Source: Umbelopsis ramanniana AG
Taxonomy: Eukaryota > Mucoromycota > Umbelopsidomycetes > Umbelopsidales > Umbelopsidaceae
Direction of reading: 5' to 3'
DNA: 64,000 bases
Assembly: GCF_025399195.1 (NCBI RefSeq)
Contig: NW_026252090.1
Coordinates: 434,001 to 498,000 of the forward strand
Shown: piece by piece, positions 46,883 through 58,306 of the stretch
Numbering within the stretch: the first letter of the stretch is position 1
Layout: every line of letters starts with the position of its first letter
Program-made: the position numbers and the translations under genes
The notes under the pieces: model-generated
Database searches by the model: none
What the model saw: only the letters and a program-made list of their open reading frames with translations
Told to the model about the DNA's origin: nothing

Positions 46883-49800
46883 TCAGCTTTCGCTAGCATA
46901 ACGCTTGGCCAAGGCCGCTTTAAGTTCGTCTTCAGCGTTCTTTAGAGGGGATGGCCCTACCGCATTGTATTGACGCGGTGGAACACTGGGAGGTTGAGCT
47001 AAGGGCCGTGGAGGCGCCTTCGGTGAAGGAGTTACTGGGACATGCCTTGGTGGTACATTTGGAACAGTGGGTGGTTTAGGAGAAGTGAAAGTTTGCGGAT
47101 GTGTATCGTTGGTCGTAGGACTCGAGTAGGCATTGGGCTGTTGCTTTGACACTGCCTGATCCGCTACGCTTTTCCATATTGCATCGTCCACGTTATTGTG
47201 TGAAGTCATCATATCTGGTTTAGCCGAACGAATTTCTTTTTCACTATCGTCATCCTCTTCAGCCATGTCATTCATAGAGCTATTGCCAGCCACTACTGTT
47301 CTTAAGTCAGTCATACTGCGTCGTCCAACAAGACTCCCAAGATGGGATCGATTGACGTCGCTGCTTTTCCGAAGTGGGTTGGCGAATGACCAAAAACCTC
47401 GCTGTTTAGCTTCGGTAGTGGTAGGGGAATGCTCTTCACTAATATGATTACCGAATTCTTCTGTGCTAGTCGGTCGACTATCAGAGCCACTTCCGCTGGC
47501 TGTTGTGTACAGAGAGGTATTTCCAGCACTGAATCGGCTGATCGTGCTAGTGGTGCTTAGTACTGAGCCGGCATATGTTCCACTTCCTGTTCCGCTTCGG
47601 GTGCGAGCATGACCAGGTGAAGATCCGCGTCGTTGCTTTGGAGGTTCTCTCAAGAAACTTAATTCATCAATATTTTTCTCACTAACCCAAGGTCGCATCA
47701 AGAGATACTGTGTAATGATCTGTTGCTGTACTTCGACTTCCTTATCCACTTCGTATTCATCAACACCATTACTAAAGAACATAGTATTACTCATGCGAGT
47801 CTTCGATGAGCTAGATCGATGAAGAGCATTCGTTATGGAGGTAGGTCGGAAGGAGTGTTTCTGTGACAACTTAATGTAGGCACTGGGTGGCATCTCAGGG
47901 TATTTTGGTCCGCTCTGGAACTGCTGCATGATGAGAAGGATGCCTTGTATACGTGGATCGTCAATAGGTTCGTTCAGTGACTTGGTAGCTGCCAGCAGGT
48001 ACGTCATGTCATGGATAAATGTGCCCAGGAAAGGTACAGTTGGCTTCAGGATATGTACAGGCTTGATGCTGATAGTAGATGATCTGTTGTCCTCCCCAGA
48101 CGTGTTGATCATACCCATATGCTCTCGGTAATTCTCGTAATTGTTCGACTCTGACATAAGTTGCCCCAAAGTTTCCAATTTGGATAAGCTCTTCTTTGGT
48201 ATACATGCCCAGGTTCGTTTCAATCGCTGTACAGGAGGAGTGCCTAAAGCCGATATAATCGCTTTAAGTGTTTGATAGTTGTTGAGAGCTAAGCATTTTC
48301 CTGCAACCTTGACCCATAGATGTATATGTTCCGCACGATGTGCAGCTTCTTGTTGCAATAAGATGGAATGTTCTATGGCGCGAGTCGTGTAGTTGAAGAA
48401 ATCGGTTGATGAGACAATTCTTGCGTGCGGAGTACGCGCTGAATGACATAGTAACGCATCGGGTGGAATTTCTGAGAAGATGGCGGATTCGATTAACGTC
48501 AATTGATATGCTATCAAATGAGGTGGAAACTGTGTTATGGTTGGCACAGTCGCGGCACTCATATAAAGCGTTCTAACTTTGTTGAGAGTATCCTTTGTCT
48601 CGGCAGTGAGAGAAGTATACTCAAATATAGCGTCGTTGATAGATTCTTCGTTTGGATAAATGAGCATATCTTCTTCATCGGAAGACTGGCTCCACGTAAC
48701 TGACTCGTTTTTGAGCAGTTGTTGCTTTCTTGTCTTTAAATTGTTCAGCTTGCCTTCCACCTTTGTAAGTTTCTGCTGAATGTTGCGATAGGTGGTCAAC
48801 AAGGGTGGCACAGGTATATTTGGCACATAATCAGACGGTTGACCACCAAATGAGCTGGGAGGTGCCAGACTATCACCTGGATTTGTCTGTGCCGGAACTA
48901 GGTCGGTAGGGTCGACATGTCCTTCTGCCACAATTCTTATTGTGCTCATGCCTGAGTCTTCAGCGGACGACAAATCCATAGTTTTGGGTCTAATCCCGTG
49001 TGATGGGACTGACGACGATAACGGTCTTGACGTGGGCTTCTCGCGTATATTGTATAGATTGGGTGATGAAATTCGACGCATCAAATGCTGAGAGCTACTT
49101 TCTGTTTGATAAAAAATAAATGGCAGCGTTAATCCTATACCAAGATTAATATTGTGAATACACGCTAATGGAAATGACTTTCACCTTCCGCTAAACCAAA
49201 ATCGACCTCCTCGTCGTCGTCGTCGTCATCGTCGTCTTCAATGACTTGTACAGGGGTAGTAGGCTGTGTACTGTCATTGTCTTCTGAGGATTGATCTGTT
49301 TGTGTTTGATCTGCAAAACTCACAGAACTTGCTCTGGGTCTTTGTTTTAAGGCGGACCGTGCTATAGCACTAGGTAGTTTCAGTCGTTGTGTGGAGGCTG
49401 AAGTTGATGTTGTGATGGCTGGAGGTAGTGGAACGGGTCTCTTGACTGGAGGATCTGTTGTTGGTGGAGTGGATGTAGATATCGTAGAGGTTATTGACGA
49501 AATTGAGCTTATCGCAGACCGATCAAGCTCTGCCGGAGTTTGTGTGCTAGGCGGTGAGATCGAACGTGGTGGTTTCCATATAGGCTTTGGTGCGACACTA
49601 GGTTTTTGCATCCTAGTAGGTTTTGGCGGTATCAAAGGTGGAGACTTCGCTCGAGAGCTATGATCGCTGCCAATGCTTTGAGAATCATCAACGTCCTCAG
49701 AATGTGATGAGCGACGTGCATGGCCATTGGATACGTTGTTCCATTTTTTTTCCAAGACAGGTGATCCAGTGCGATGAGTATGGATACCACCGGAGGCGTG

Positions 49801-50182
49801 AGTTTGAATAGGCGATGAAGCCCCATGACGCTTTAGTACAATCGAATCTAAACTGTCCAAGCTCGACCTTATCGTCAACACCAACGCTTCATAATGTGCC
49901 GGGTGAGATACCATAGCTGAAAAAGCGACATTAATAACCACTTCCTTAACACCAACAAAATATCAGGTGATGCTTACAATGATGGACAAATTTGGCTTCT
50001 CGTAGCTGCTGCAAAGAGACCTCCATGGCGCCTATGTATCCCAAATATGCATCCTTCGAGTTTTTTATGATTAAGTTCGTTAATCGTTCAATTATGAAGT
50101 AAGGGCTTTACCAACATACCTTGGTATTACCTCCGTCTAAAGCGTTGGCTGCTTGGGAGAGAAGAAGTTGCGGATCTTCCAT
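46883..50182 (-). CDS. Ras guanine-nucleotide exchange factor with MIT-like N-terminus
   Basis: Four exons (50182-50120, 50053-49978, 49916-49185, 49101-46883) give 1029 residues in frame. The first 75 residues (LLLSQAANALDGGNTKDAYLGYIGAM) resemble a microtubule-interacting-and-trafficking (MIT) three-helix bundle. A long Ser/Pro-rich linker follows with PPLIPPKPTR and RPVPLPPAI motifs (SH3-type ligands) and an acidic cluster (EDDDDDDDDEE). The catalytic RasGEF (Cdc25 homology) domain is around residues 480-700: FPPHLIAYQLTLIESAIFSEI, NYTTRAIEHSILLQQE, KVAGKCLALNNYQTLKAIIS, PVQRLKRTW and PTVPFLGTFIHDM. The C-terminus is Ser/Pro-rich with PPRHVPVTPSPKAPPRPLAQ. It would load GTP on a Ras-family GTPase. 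The partner is unknown. Confidence 0.9.
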
Positions 50183-52735
50183 ATGCTGATGGCGTCAATA
50201 TTTGATGAAAATAGTACAAGAAACCTCTTTCACTAAGCTGTAGCGGTTATTGTTGAAATTTTCAGCGTCTTGATTTGATTACAGCGGTAATGTGAGCATG
50301 CATTGGTAAAATGCCCTGTCGGAGACGTTGAAAGGAAAGCGACGGTAACGGGGCTGGTAAATTTCAACGGGCACAAAAGATTGAACATTTTGCAGACTCA
50401 GCTCACTTCACACGAAATTTTATATGGGTTCATTATGACGGATCAGGTTCATATCACTTTGTCAAGAGGTATCCATACCACATGTTTACAAAGGACGTGG
50501 ATCAAGTACGCCCTAGTATTTACCATTCCGTGGTTAACTTTCTCAAATAACATAGCTAAAATTTGTAGGAAAGCTTTTGAGGCATTAGAGATATTACAGA
50601 TACGGATATTATATTCCGGCCAAAGTAAATTCTCCATACATTTGACCCATCTCAATCTATCCCAATGGTCCTCCACTAACAGCGAGTCATTTCAACTACG
50701 ACATTCTTGATCAGGATCAGGCATATTTCCTAACCCGTTCCTAGTAAGATAACCGAACAGTTCCGATTGTGACCAGTTGCTGTGTGTTGGTGGTAAGATG
50801 AAAGACTACCTAACACGCATTCTTACTAATTTATATCGCTTCACCACGCATTCGAAAATTCATGTCGTTACCCGGCAATGTACATGTTGACCTGTTTATA
50901 AGCTCTTATTTGATGAGCGAGCGCCAATCGATGAGCTTATCTTGGAGGTAGAAGATCGATATAAAGTACCTTATGTGGACCTTGGGGGTAGAAAGAACCT
51001 GGCCTGTATTTTTGTCCGTCCAAATTTTCGCAGAAAGGTGCAAATGAAGAATACGTGTTCAAATAAACTGTCTAAAAGCCAACATAGAGTCAGCTACTCT
51101 CTGACAGCCGCCAGTTTTATGTATCCTTGACCTTCATTTCCGAAATGCTACTGGTACGACAATTTCTCGGCTAAGGAAAAAGACAGAGATTGCGCTAGCC
51201 TCGGAGAAATCTGCTACACTATGGCACTCCAATTTAAGGACTCAACAAAAAATTACCTCAGAAGTAGCTGAAGGTTCACCTTGCCTTGCCCCAAAATAAC
51301 CACGATTGCTGACCGTTCTAGCATGATAATATTGCAATTGCTTTTGAGCCTTCAATCTTGCAGTTCCTGAATATGGAGACCGAAATCAATCCCACCGACT
51401 GGCAGCACGCTCTTGCTTTGATAGCAGAGCAGAACCTTTTGTTAGCATACGCATTTGTTCCTAGCAATAACGGTGGAAGACTTAGCAAAGACCATCAATT
51501 TGTAACTTTTTAAATTCTTCATCTCTCTTCCTTGCACTTATTCCTGCAATTTAATTTGCCGACATTACCAAACTGGCCTAAAGGGAGCATAACAGCGCCA
51601 GTGCTTTACAAGTCTAAACCAAAGTTGAAATTCGTCATTTACAGTGACAGACTTTTACATTTTGTAGCTGGCTAGAAATTTCCCAGGAAATACCAGCGAT
51701 ATCAGCAATTACGCAAAGAGATCATTGCCTTTTGGAATCTGTGTATTCTTAAATTATGATTTTATTTCAATAATGGCGCACTTGATGGTGGGTGCAAAGT
51801 TTGGATTCAATCTAGGGTATACAAGGCAGGCTTGCGCACTTTTACGTCCTTTCTTTGAGCTTAGGATTGGGTTTATGATTGAAAAAAACCAACTTTAATA
51901 TTTTGTATCGCCAGTAGCCTTCATATTGTCCTATATTCCATCATGCGATGTACAAAAATAGATAAAAATGGAATGAATGGAGGGAAAATGGGATTAGCAC
52001 CTAGACGTCGAACTTTGGCACCTACACAATGAGAAATGCTCCAGATTATAACGCTCTTGCCTTGGTTACAATAAGAGAATGACCTACCATATATTCACCA
52101 AAGTCAACGTGAGACATAGTTAAATACCAGAGCTAAATTCTATTATAATATCAAGTGTACTGTTACAGCACTATGGCTTCATAATGTAACCAGTATCATT
52201 TGTAGAGTAATTAAAGCTCGTAGCGTTTTAATTATGAAGGTTTTCAACATCAAAGTCAAGAGGGGTTGATAGCAGAGTAGCAGTCTATATGTTAATCGCT
52301 TGCCATTTTATTTCAGCATTACCCTCATTGCTAGAGCTGTCTACTTTACGCGAGTACTCATTATCGGAAGGCAGGATCATATCATTCACAGAATATTCTA
52401 CCATACCTTTTACTTGATAAAATGCTACAGCAAAATAACACTAATCGTCATATCGAATGAAATTTGACGTACGATTGATATGTTTTGAAATGAACATTCC
52501 AGCGCATATTTATTACATTTTGTAAATCCCATGTGTCGTTTTCATATTATATATCGCTTTCAAAAGGTCGTCAAACTCAAAAACACTGCCCATTAACCAC
52601 TAGCTTTTCAAACAGCGACGTGAAAACGAAGGCAGGGGAAATGTCGGCACGTGACTTTGGACGATGGCCAGGTTCGATACACTTAAAACTACGCGCTAGA
52701 ATCTCAATTCGCCATCCATACCAATTATATCGATC
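50183..52735. other. Intergenic, 2.5 kb, no supported gene
   Basis: AT-rich sequence between the RasGEF start and the Ssr4-like gene. Frames at 50303-50710 and 50942-51130 have no family features. A 46-codon ATG frame (51373-51513) has protein-like composition but no context. No repeat, tRNA or terminal repeat is recognised. Confidence 0.4.
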
Positions 52736-54111
52736 ATGGCTTCCGCCTACTATTATAACCCTGCAGCAGGGAATGCACAAAATCCCAATATGCCAACAAT
52801 GCACAACATGAATCAAATACCTATGGGGATGCAACCTTATGGCCAGCCGCAATACCGAGGACAAGTGCCAGTTCAAGATCCAGCAGCAATGCGAAAACGC
52901 ACCCCTAGCAAGGTAATTTTGAATTGCTGGAGAGTGATCAATTTAGCAGAGTTTTAAACAGACGCTTTTAATAGAGCAAACCCTCTGGGCCACACCCTCA
53001 AAATGAAGAAGCAGACGAACCTTCTGGCGGTAAGCTACATTGCAATTATAAAATCTCAACTTGCTTCTTCATAGCTAATCATTGCGTGATATAGATGAAT
53101 TGGACGATATTTCTACTAGAGATATTGCAATGGCACGATATAAGCGTAACCATGATTACTTGTCTGAAATTTTCACGCCTTATACGTCGTGTAAGTGTAA
53201 GGGACACTGTTCAAAACAGAAAGGTGCAAAACGAGCTAATCTTTGATAACAGCCTCAATTATTCCACCACCGTTCAATTTGTCAAAGTCAGAGGAAGAGT
53301 TAAATCAATCTATTGTAAGTAAAGCCAGGTACCGAAATTGCATATAATCTCATATTAAAGACGTTCCTGACCCGAGCAGAAGGAGACGGAGGATGAAATC
53401 ACGCGATCGAAAGTACAACATACCGAGAAACTTAACTCTATAAGGCAGAAAATCGATGGCTTCTGGAAAAATATGAATGAAGTCAAGGATATTTCCGATT
53501 TGGAGGTGAGTTATCTCTGATACGTAATGGTCTGCCGTCGATCTGCGATGTTTAAATTCGTTTGAAAATAGGGTGTTTTGCGTTCACAGAAAAGCATGGA
53601 AGAATCATCAAATCTGAAAATGGAGCATAATGCTGAACTCGTCCACCATGTTCAAATACCAGGATTAGAGGCAGAAGATCCAATTCCAGATCATACATCC
53701 AACTTGATCCGAAACGTGAGCTCCATACCTGGGGTGGACTCTCAAATCAGCAACGAACCACAACTAGAGAGCGAGTTTGAAGCTCAATTAATGGCATCCA
53801 CTCAACATGTTGAGGACAGTAACAAAGAAGCTGAATTTTCATGGCAAACTCAGGGTAAGCTTGTCACTCATGGTTGCGTGAGATGGAGGGTTGTGAATAT
53901 TAACTAGATGTTTTCTGTAGGTCAATCTAACGCAATTGATGATAATGATTTCATGTTTAACGAGATGATGGCTACAACTCCTACTCAAGAGGAAACGCCT
54001 TCAGTAAACGAATTTTTACAAACGCCAGAATATGATAGTGTCACTAAGACACCTGAACAGTCTGGTAGTGACGATTTAGCCACTCAAAATCCTTCAGACA
54101 ATAATATGTGA
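52736..54111 (+). CDS. SWI/SNF-RSC subunit Ssr4-like protein
   Basis: Seven exons (52736-52912, 52975-53029, 53095-53190, 53253-53314, 53380-53505, 53572-53854, 53921-54111) give 329 residues in frame. After a Gln/Asn/Pro/Met-rich head comes DDISTRDIAMARYKRNHDYL with SEIFTPYT and, after a splice junction, SIIPPPFNLSKSEEELNQS. That order (D-I-S/T-x-R-x-I-A-x-x-R-Y, H-x-x-x-E-I-F, P-Y, then I-I-P) matches my memory of the C-terminal domain of fungal Ssr4. A helical stretch (KLNSIRQKIDGFWKNMNEV) and an acidic disordered tail follow. Ssr4 belongs to SWI/SNF and RSC chromatin remodelers. The N-terminal Ssr4 domain is missing, so this may be a related short subunit. Confidence is moderate on family, high on being a gene. 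Confidence 0.55.
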
Positions 54112-54249
54112 ATGTACAAACTGTGTTTTAATTCAATAGTTCTCTGAATGTGCGAGAATAAATGGTGCCTAGAGAGGTTGTAGCTGTACAGATTTTGGGG
54201 TATGGAGGTATTGATATAAGAAAAATTATTGTTGACTCTTTTAGCGATA

Positions 54250-54927
54250 TCAATAAATCCCACTAGCGACCATGCAGGTCTCGTGATCGCCTTTGAATGC
54301 TAAGCTTGCACACTTGTTTCGATTTTGATAAACTTTATGCCAAATAAGCGATTCCTTGCTGGCTTCGTACTGAAATCCAAGATATTTGCACTTTGCCCAA
54401 ACTGTGCTTCCAAAGAAAACATCTTCTAAGGAGGTAACAATGTCCGAGTCCTCTACCAAATTGGCAAAGCATTCTGCAATAGGTCTTGATACTCCGTAGA
54501 ACTTGCCATTCATACATCTGGCGTCATTATGGCCCGTAGCCGCTCCCATGCATGCCATTGGGTCTCCGAAATACAAGCGTCCATTGGATTCAATGTCTTT
54601 GACAACACTGAGAACATACTGGTAATCCACAATTACATCGTCGTCGTACTTCAAAAAAACATTTTCGTCGGGTAGGACGTCTATAGCTTTCTTGAACATA
54701 TCCATGGTTTTCTCTGGTAGCGTCCTATACTCGTAGTTCCGGTTCAAACTTATGTCGCAGTGAGGAAATGTTGTATCACGATCACAAACTGTCATGACAT
54801 TCGGAAACACTTTCATTTGCTTCAAAAATATATAGCTGGATGAGTTAGATACTGGAATTAGCGCAGTCCATGCAAAGCATTGGCTTATCAAGCTGAGTAT
54901 GAGAAACAACGACTGAGCTCTTGCCAT
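54250..54927 (-). CDS. GT31-like glycosyltransferase, short and intronless
   Basis: Single exon of 225 residues. A signal peptide or short anchor is at 1-19 (SLFLILSLISQCFAW). The sequence has the GT31 pattern: metal-binding DDD at residues 95-97 (FLKYDDDVIVD), the GDPMACMG loop, a YGVSRPIAECF segment and the E-D motif SLEDVFFGS. Eight or so Cys suggest a secretory-pathway enzyme. GT31 members transfer beta-1,3-linked galactose or GlcNAc. The protein is shorter than typical (over 300 residues): the usual stem is nearly absent. It is convergent with the Ssr4-like gene. The absence of introns, unlike most neighbours, may reflect its origin. Confidence 0.7.
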   Translation of the reverse strand: MARAQSLFLILSLISQCFAWTALIPVSNSSSYIFLKQMKVFPNVMTVCDRDTTFPHCDISLNRNYEYRTLPEKTMDMFKKAIDVLPDENVFLKYDDDVIVDYQYVLSVVKDIESNGRLYFGDPMACMGAATGHNDARCMNGKFYGVSRPIAECFANLVEDSDIVTSLEDVFFGSTVWAKCKYLGFQYEASKESLIWHKVYQNRNKCASLAFKGDHETCMVASGIY

Positions 54928-55857
54928 CTATGGTCGAATTCCAGGTTGTATGAGCGCAGGAGGTACGATGTCAGAGTAATTGTTTCAAGGAGAGAAACTG
55001 GGCAGAGTAAAGGCTTTATTTCCTGGAAGTTACGGTATAAATCCTGGTTCCTACCGCCCCAGCCCTACTCAGACCGTTATTCGATAAATTGGAAAGGTGA
55101 CTATGGTAATTTGGACAATGTCCACGCGAGGAATGCAAACACTTATATTCTAGTAACAGCAATAAAATTAAGTCTAAACATAAAACTGATGCTAACATAG
55201 GCACAAAAGGGAAAATTGCAGTCGGATGGACTACTCCAGTATACTCATACTCACGAAATAGCTACATGTTAGTTTGGCAAGTCTATCTCTGGATCTATGC
55301 TCTGATCTATTATGCCTTACCTACTTTGAGCGACAATTTTTGAATAGCTGAGAGAAAAAACCGAGACTCCGAAATAACATGCACTTCGGTCAAAGAATAA
55401 TTTTTCTTTTATTACTTAAAAAATATAAAACACGCCAGAAAAAACCCTGTGGGCGGTGTTTGGTACCGAACAACAGTACTCCTTAAACAGCCTTTCAGCA
55501 GCTGCCGGAAACAAGAAATATACCCGATATGCTAATAATTTTTTTTTTTATAAATCTAAAGTTCGATCATGTTTTCTGTTATGTAGACACAAGCTAAGTA
55601 CAGGCAGTACAATGATCAATGTGGCGTGGCCTTAACTCTCCGGTTGAGAAATGTCAGAGTTAAAAGTTTCAGAATATGTATGAAATAATTTCGACATGCT
55701 AAAATAGTAGATTGTGTCAATCTAAAAAAACAAGAAGCTCTATTGGAATATTAAGTTGACTTTACAAAAACTCAAGAAAGAATATCTAATTTGAAATCAA
55801 TATCATCATATAGCAATTAAAGACGTATATTATTTTATGGTCTTCATCCAGGAACAA
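54928..55857. other. Intergenic, GT31 promoter to tRNA
   Basis: About 930 bp of AT-rich DNA with poly-T and poly-A tracts (55543-55552, 55723-55731). No gene seen. Confidence 0.35.
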
Positions 55858-55930
55858 GCTTCGCTAGCGCAGTTGGCAGCGCGTCAGTCTCATAATCTGA
55901 AGGTCACCAGTTCGATCCTGGTGCGGAGCA
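55858..55930 (+). tRNA. tRNA-Met (CAT), elongator-type, no intron
   Basis: 73 nt fold into a cloverleaf: acceptor GCTTCGC pairs with GCGGAGC (one G-T), the D-arm contains TAGCGCAGTTGGCAGCGC (A box), the anticodon arm TCAGTCTCATAATCTGA shows CAT, and the T-arm ACCAGTTCGATCCTGGT holds the B box GTTCGATCC. Discriminator base A. A TTTT pol III terminator follows at 55931-55934. Confidence 0.95.
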
Positions 55931-55963
55931 TTTTATATTTTTCTTTCTCCGGTTTTTTATGGA

Positions 55964-55996
55964 CTGAAGTACACCAGTTCGATCCTGCTGCGAAGC
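55964..55996 (+). pseudogene. 3'-half tRNA-Met relic
   Basis: 33 nt starting ctgaag and containing CACCAGTTCGATCCTG match the variable region, T-arm and acceptor 3' strand of the adjacent tRNA-Met with few differences (a GT replaced by TA before CACC, G to C and G to A in the acceptor). The 5' half is absent. Confidence 0.75.
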
Positions 55997-56392
55997 ATAT
56001 TTTTTCGTTTCTCTTTTTTTTTTTTTTTTCATTTATGTCTTTGTCGTCGCTTAAAATACAAAATGACAGTTCAACCGAACGCCGGTTCAAGGGGACTTCT
56101 TTACCAGCGAAGTCACATTGAATATCCTCTTAAAATTAGATTTCTTTTACATTTTTATATAATAAGTCACGAATCAACAAGTATAAATAGAGCAGTTGAT
56201 TAATAGAATAAAAAGCAGTTTTTAACCTCACGAGAAGTTCACTCGTCTGTAGGATAATACAATAAGTCATACAGTAATCTAAACGACATCTTCTTAATCA
56301 ATGCACTTGCAAACAATTGTAAATATTGGTCTTCATTTACATTATAATACAAACTTCTTTTATTATTTTAAATATATATACAAGACAATTCA
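55997..56392. other. AT-rich spacer, tRNA downstream flank
   Basis: About 400 bp. The part at 56062-56122 (cagttcaaccgaacg ... gaagtcacattgaa) resembles the segment after the second tRNA copy (58410-58460), indicating a duplicated locus. No gene. Confidence 0.4.
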
Positions 56393-56492
56393 NNNNNNNN
56401 NNNNNNNNNNNNNNNNNNNNNNNNNNNNNNNNNNNNNNNNNNNNNNNNNNNNNNNNNNNNNNNNNNNNNNNNNNNNNNNNNNNNNNNNNNNN
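56393..56492. other. Assembly gap (100 N)
   Basis: Exactly 100 N ending 15 bp before the Kei1 start codon, so the Kei1 promoter and leader are missing from the assembly. Confidence 0.95.
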
Positions 56493-56507
56493 TTCATTTT
56501 CAGCACA

Positions 56508-57404
56508 ATGCCTTTATTTCGGCCGCGAAACTGCTTTGGTTGCGTACCTCTCTATCATGGTATGTTCAAGTATAAGTTTGATCAATGTTTCTGCGAAATA
56601 GCAACTCACTAGCGTCATCTTCATCCGATACCAACATCAGCCGCCATAATTATAACCGTCTTTGGCATGGTAGGTGCCTTTCGACCTTAAAGCTTGAATA
56701 CTACCTTCCCTAATTTCATGCACATTTCAGCTTAACAAACTAAGCGGTATATACGGGTTTATATCTATGGATTTCCAAGACCCTCTTGCGTTCATTTCGT
56801 ATATTTACTCTCTATTCGCCATTGCCGCTTTCGCTTATGGTGGCTATGCTATTAAATCGGTATGCATCGTTAAGGAACGGGTTGAACAGACATGACGTTA
56901 ACCGCAACTTATGCACAGGACTCCATCGTTGCTCTTCGTAGATATACCATCTTTTACTGGGCAGACCTTATTTCAAACGCTGTTTTGACTGCGTTATTCT
57001 CTGTTCGATGGTTTGTTTTCACCGACCACAGTCTTCCAGAGTCTGCCGAGGATCAGATTAGCGAAGAGGAACACGAAAAAAGTTTCGCCATGGAAAGTGC
57101 CGTCAGTATCGCCATCCTTGTAACATTATGGCTAGTGCACGTAAGTCAAAAACCTTGTGTGGCTCCCTCCCAAGGCAGAATGAACCAAATTCAAACTCTC
57201 TTGTTACAGGTATACTTTGGGTTTGTTCTCACATCATACTACCATTCTATCAAATCGAGAGGTTTGAAGGCTGTACCAGTGTCTTTCGATCGAACATCTG
57301 GAGGTTTTGATGACGAATATGAGCTGGATGAGGAAGCAGAGTCAACTTTTAGAGGATATAAGCCTGTCAACACGGAAGATTCTAGAGCGAATAAGCTCAA
57401 CTGA
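56508..57404 (+). CDS. KEI1: Inositol phosphorylceramide synthase regulatory subunit Kei1
   Basis: Five exons (56508-56559, 56641-56669, 56731-56859, 56919-57140, 57210-57404) give 208 residues. The family core is CFGCVPLYHGAAIIITVFGM followed by LNKLSGIYGF, then ISYIYSLFAIAAFAYGGYAI and YTIFYWADLISNAVLTALFSV, four membrane spans in all, with a hydrophilic C-tail. Kei1 is the regulatory partner of Aur1 in Golgi IPC synthase, a fungus-specific sphingolipid step. A 29-nt exon 2 uses the acceptor AACATCAG at 56640; this choice, and not the nearer CACTAG, is what restores the conserved core. The C-tail has acidic DDEYELDEEAESTF and ends GYKPVNTED. The N gap lies just upstream. Confidence 0.85.
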
Positions 57405-58233
57405 GCTACCTGTCCTTCAAGTACAATGGCACTCGTGTAATTGACAACTTCACCTATATTTTGTTACATGTACAATGAATACCTTGTAAACATATAATGC
57501 AATTTGTTTGCTGCGGCCTAGCACCACAACTCTTTTGCTCGCTACAAGCCAATGCCTTCAACTTGATCATATAAATGCATAAAAATGTAAATCGAAACAG
57601 GCCAACACTTAGAGTTAAGATACATGCATGAAAAACCAGCTATATGTAACATAAACGGCGGGCGTATACATGACCAGATTGCCAAATGGAGTTACTATAT
57701 CAAAGCGAAAAGCAGATGTGATATGTAACCTCGTAGCTGTGCTTTATATCACTTGCTCCCACTGAAAACATAGATAGCGTTGATTATCATTTGTATCAAA
57801 TTGCATACCGAAAAGGGCGGGCTGTTCTAGCTGCAGGTTTATGGCATACTTTGTTAAGAAAATACATTCATAATAGTGCCACAACGCCTTCCGCTAATAT
57901 CCATTTCAAAGTAATAATTCAAATTTCTCCAGTAATTTCAGTATACTTATTTCAAAATATGCTTCTTATAAGTAATCTTTAGTTATAACTAGGTCTATCA
58001 GTCTGTTTGTTAATCTGTTCAAGAGCTAAGTTGGTGGCTATATACTTCAACGATAGTACCATGTTCACCTAATTCATCCAACCACTAAACTTTTCCGTAC
58101 ATGACTGATCAAAACCCAATTTCTGTACAATGCTATTGCTGCACCTTTGCTCATTGTACGATGATCCTTCCTCTGAATAATCACATTTTAATTGTTGAAT
58201 GTTTATACTTTACCAATCCCGTTCGCGAAGCAA
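57405..58233. other. Intergenic, no supported gene
   Basis: About 830 bp AT-rich. Directly before the second tRNA, GCGAAGC (58225-58231) is the inverted complement of the first 7 nt of the tRNA acceptor arm and may be part of another decayed tRNA end. Confidence 0.35.
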
Positions 58234-58306
58234 GCTTCGCTAGCGCAGTTGGCAGCGCGTCAGTCTCATAATCTGAAGGTCACCAGTTCGATCCTGGTGC
58301 GGAGCA
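58234..58306 (+). tRNA. tRNA-Met (CAT), second identical copy
   Basis: Identical over 73 nt to the copy at 55858-55930, with the same cloverleaf and CAT anticodon. A T-rich terminator (ATTTTTGG) follows at 58310. No intron. The flanks share partial similarity downstream with the first copy. Confidence 0.95.

Noticed and set aside
50303-50710. 135-codon plus ORF upstream of the RasGEF gene
   Set aside because: No domain and an irregular composition in AT-rich DNA; antisense frames of similar length overlap it.
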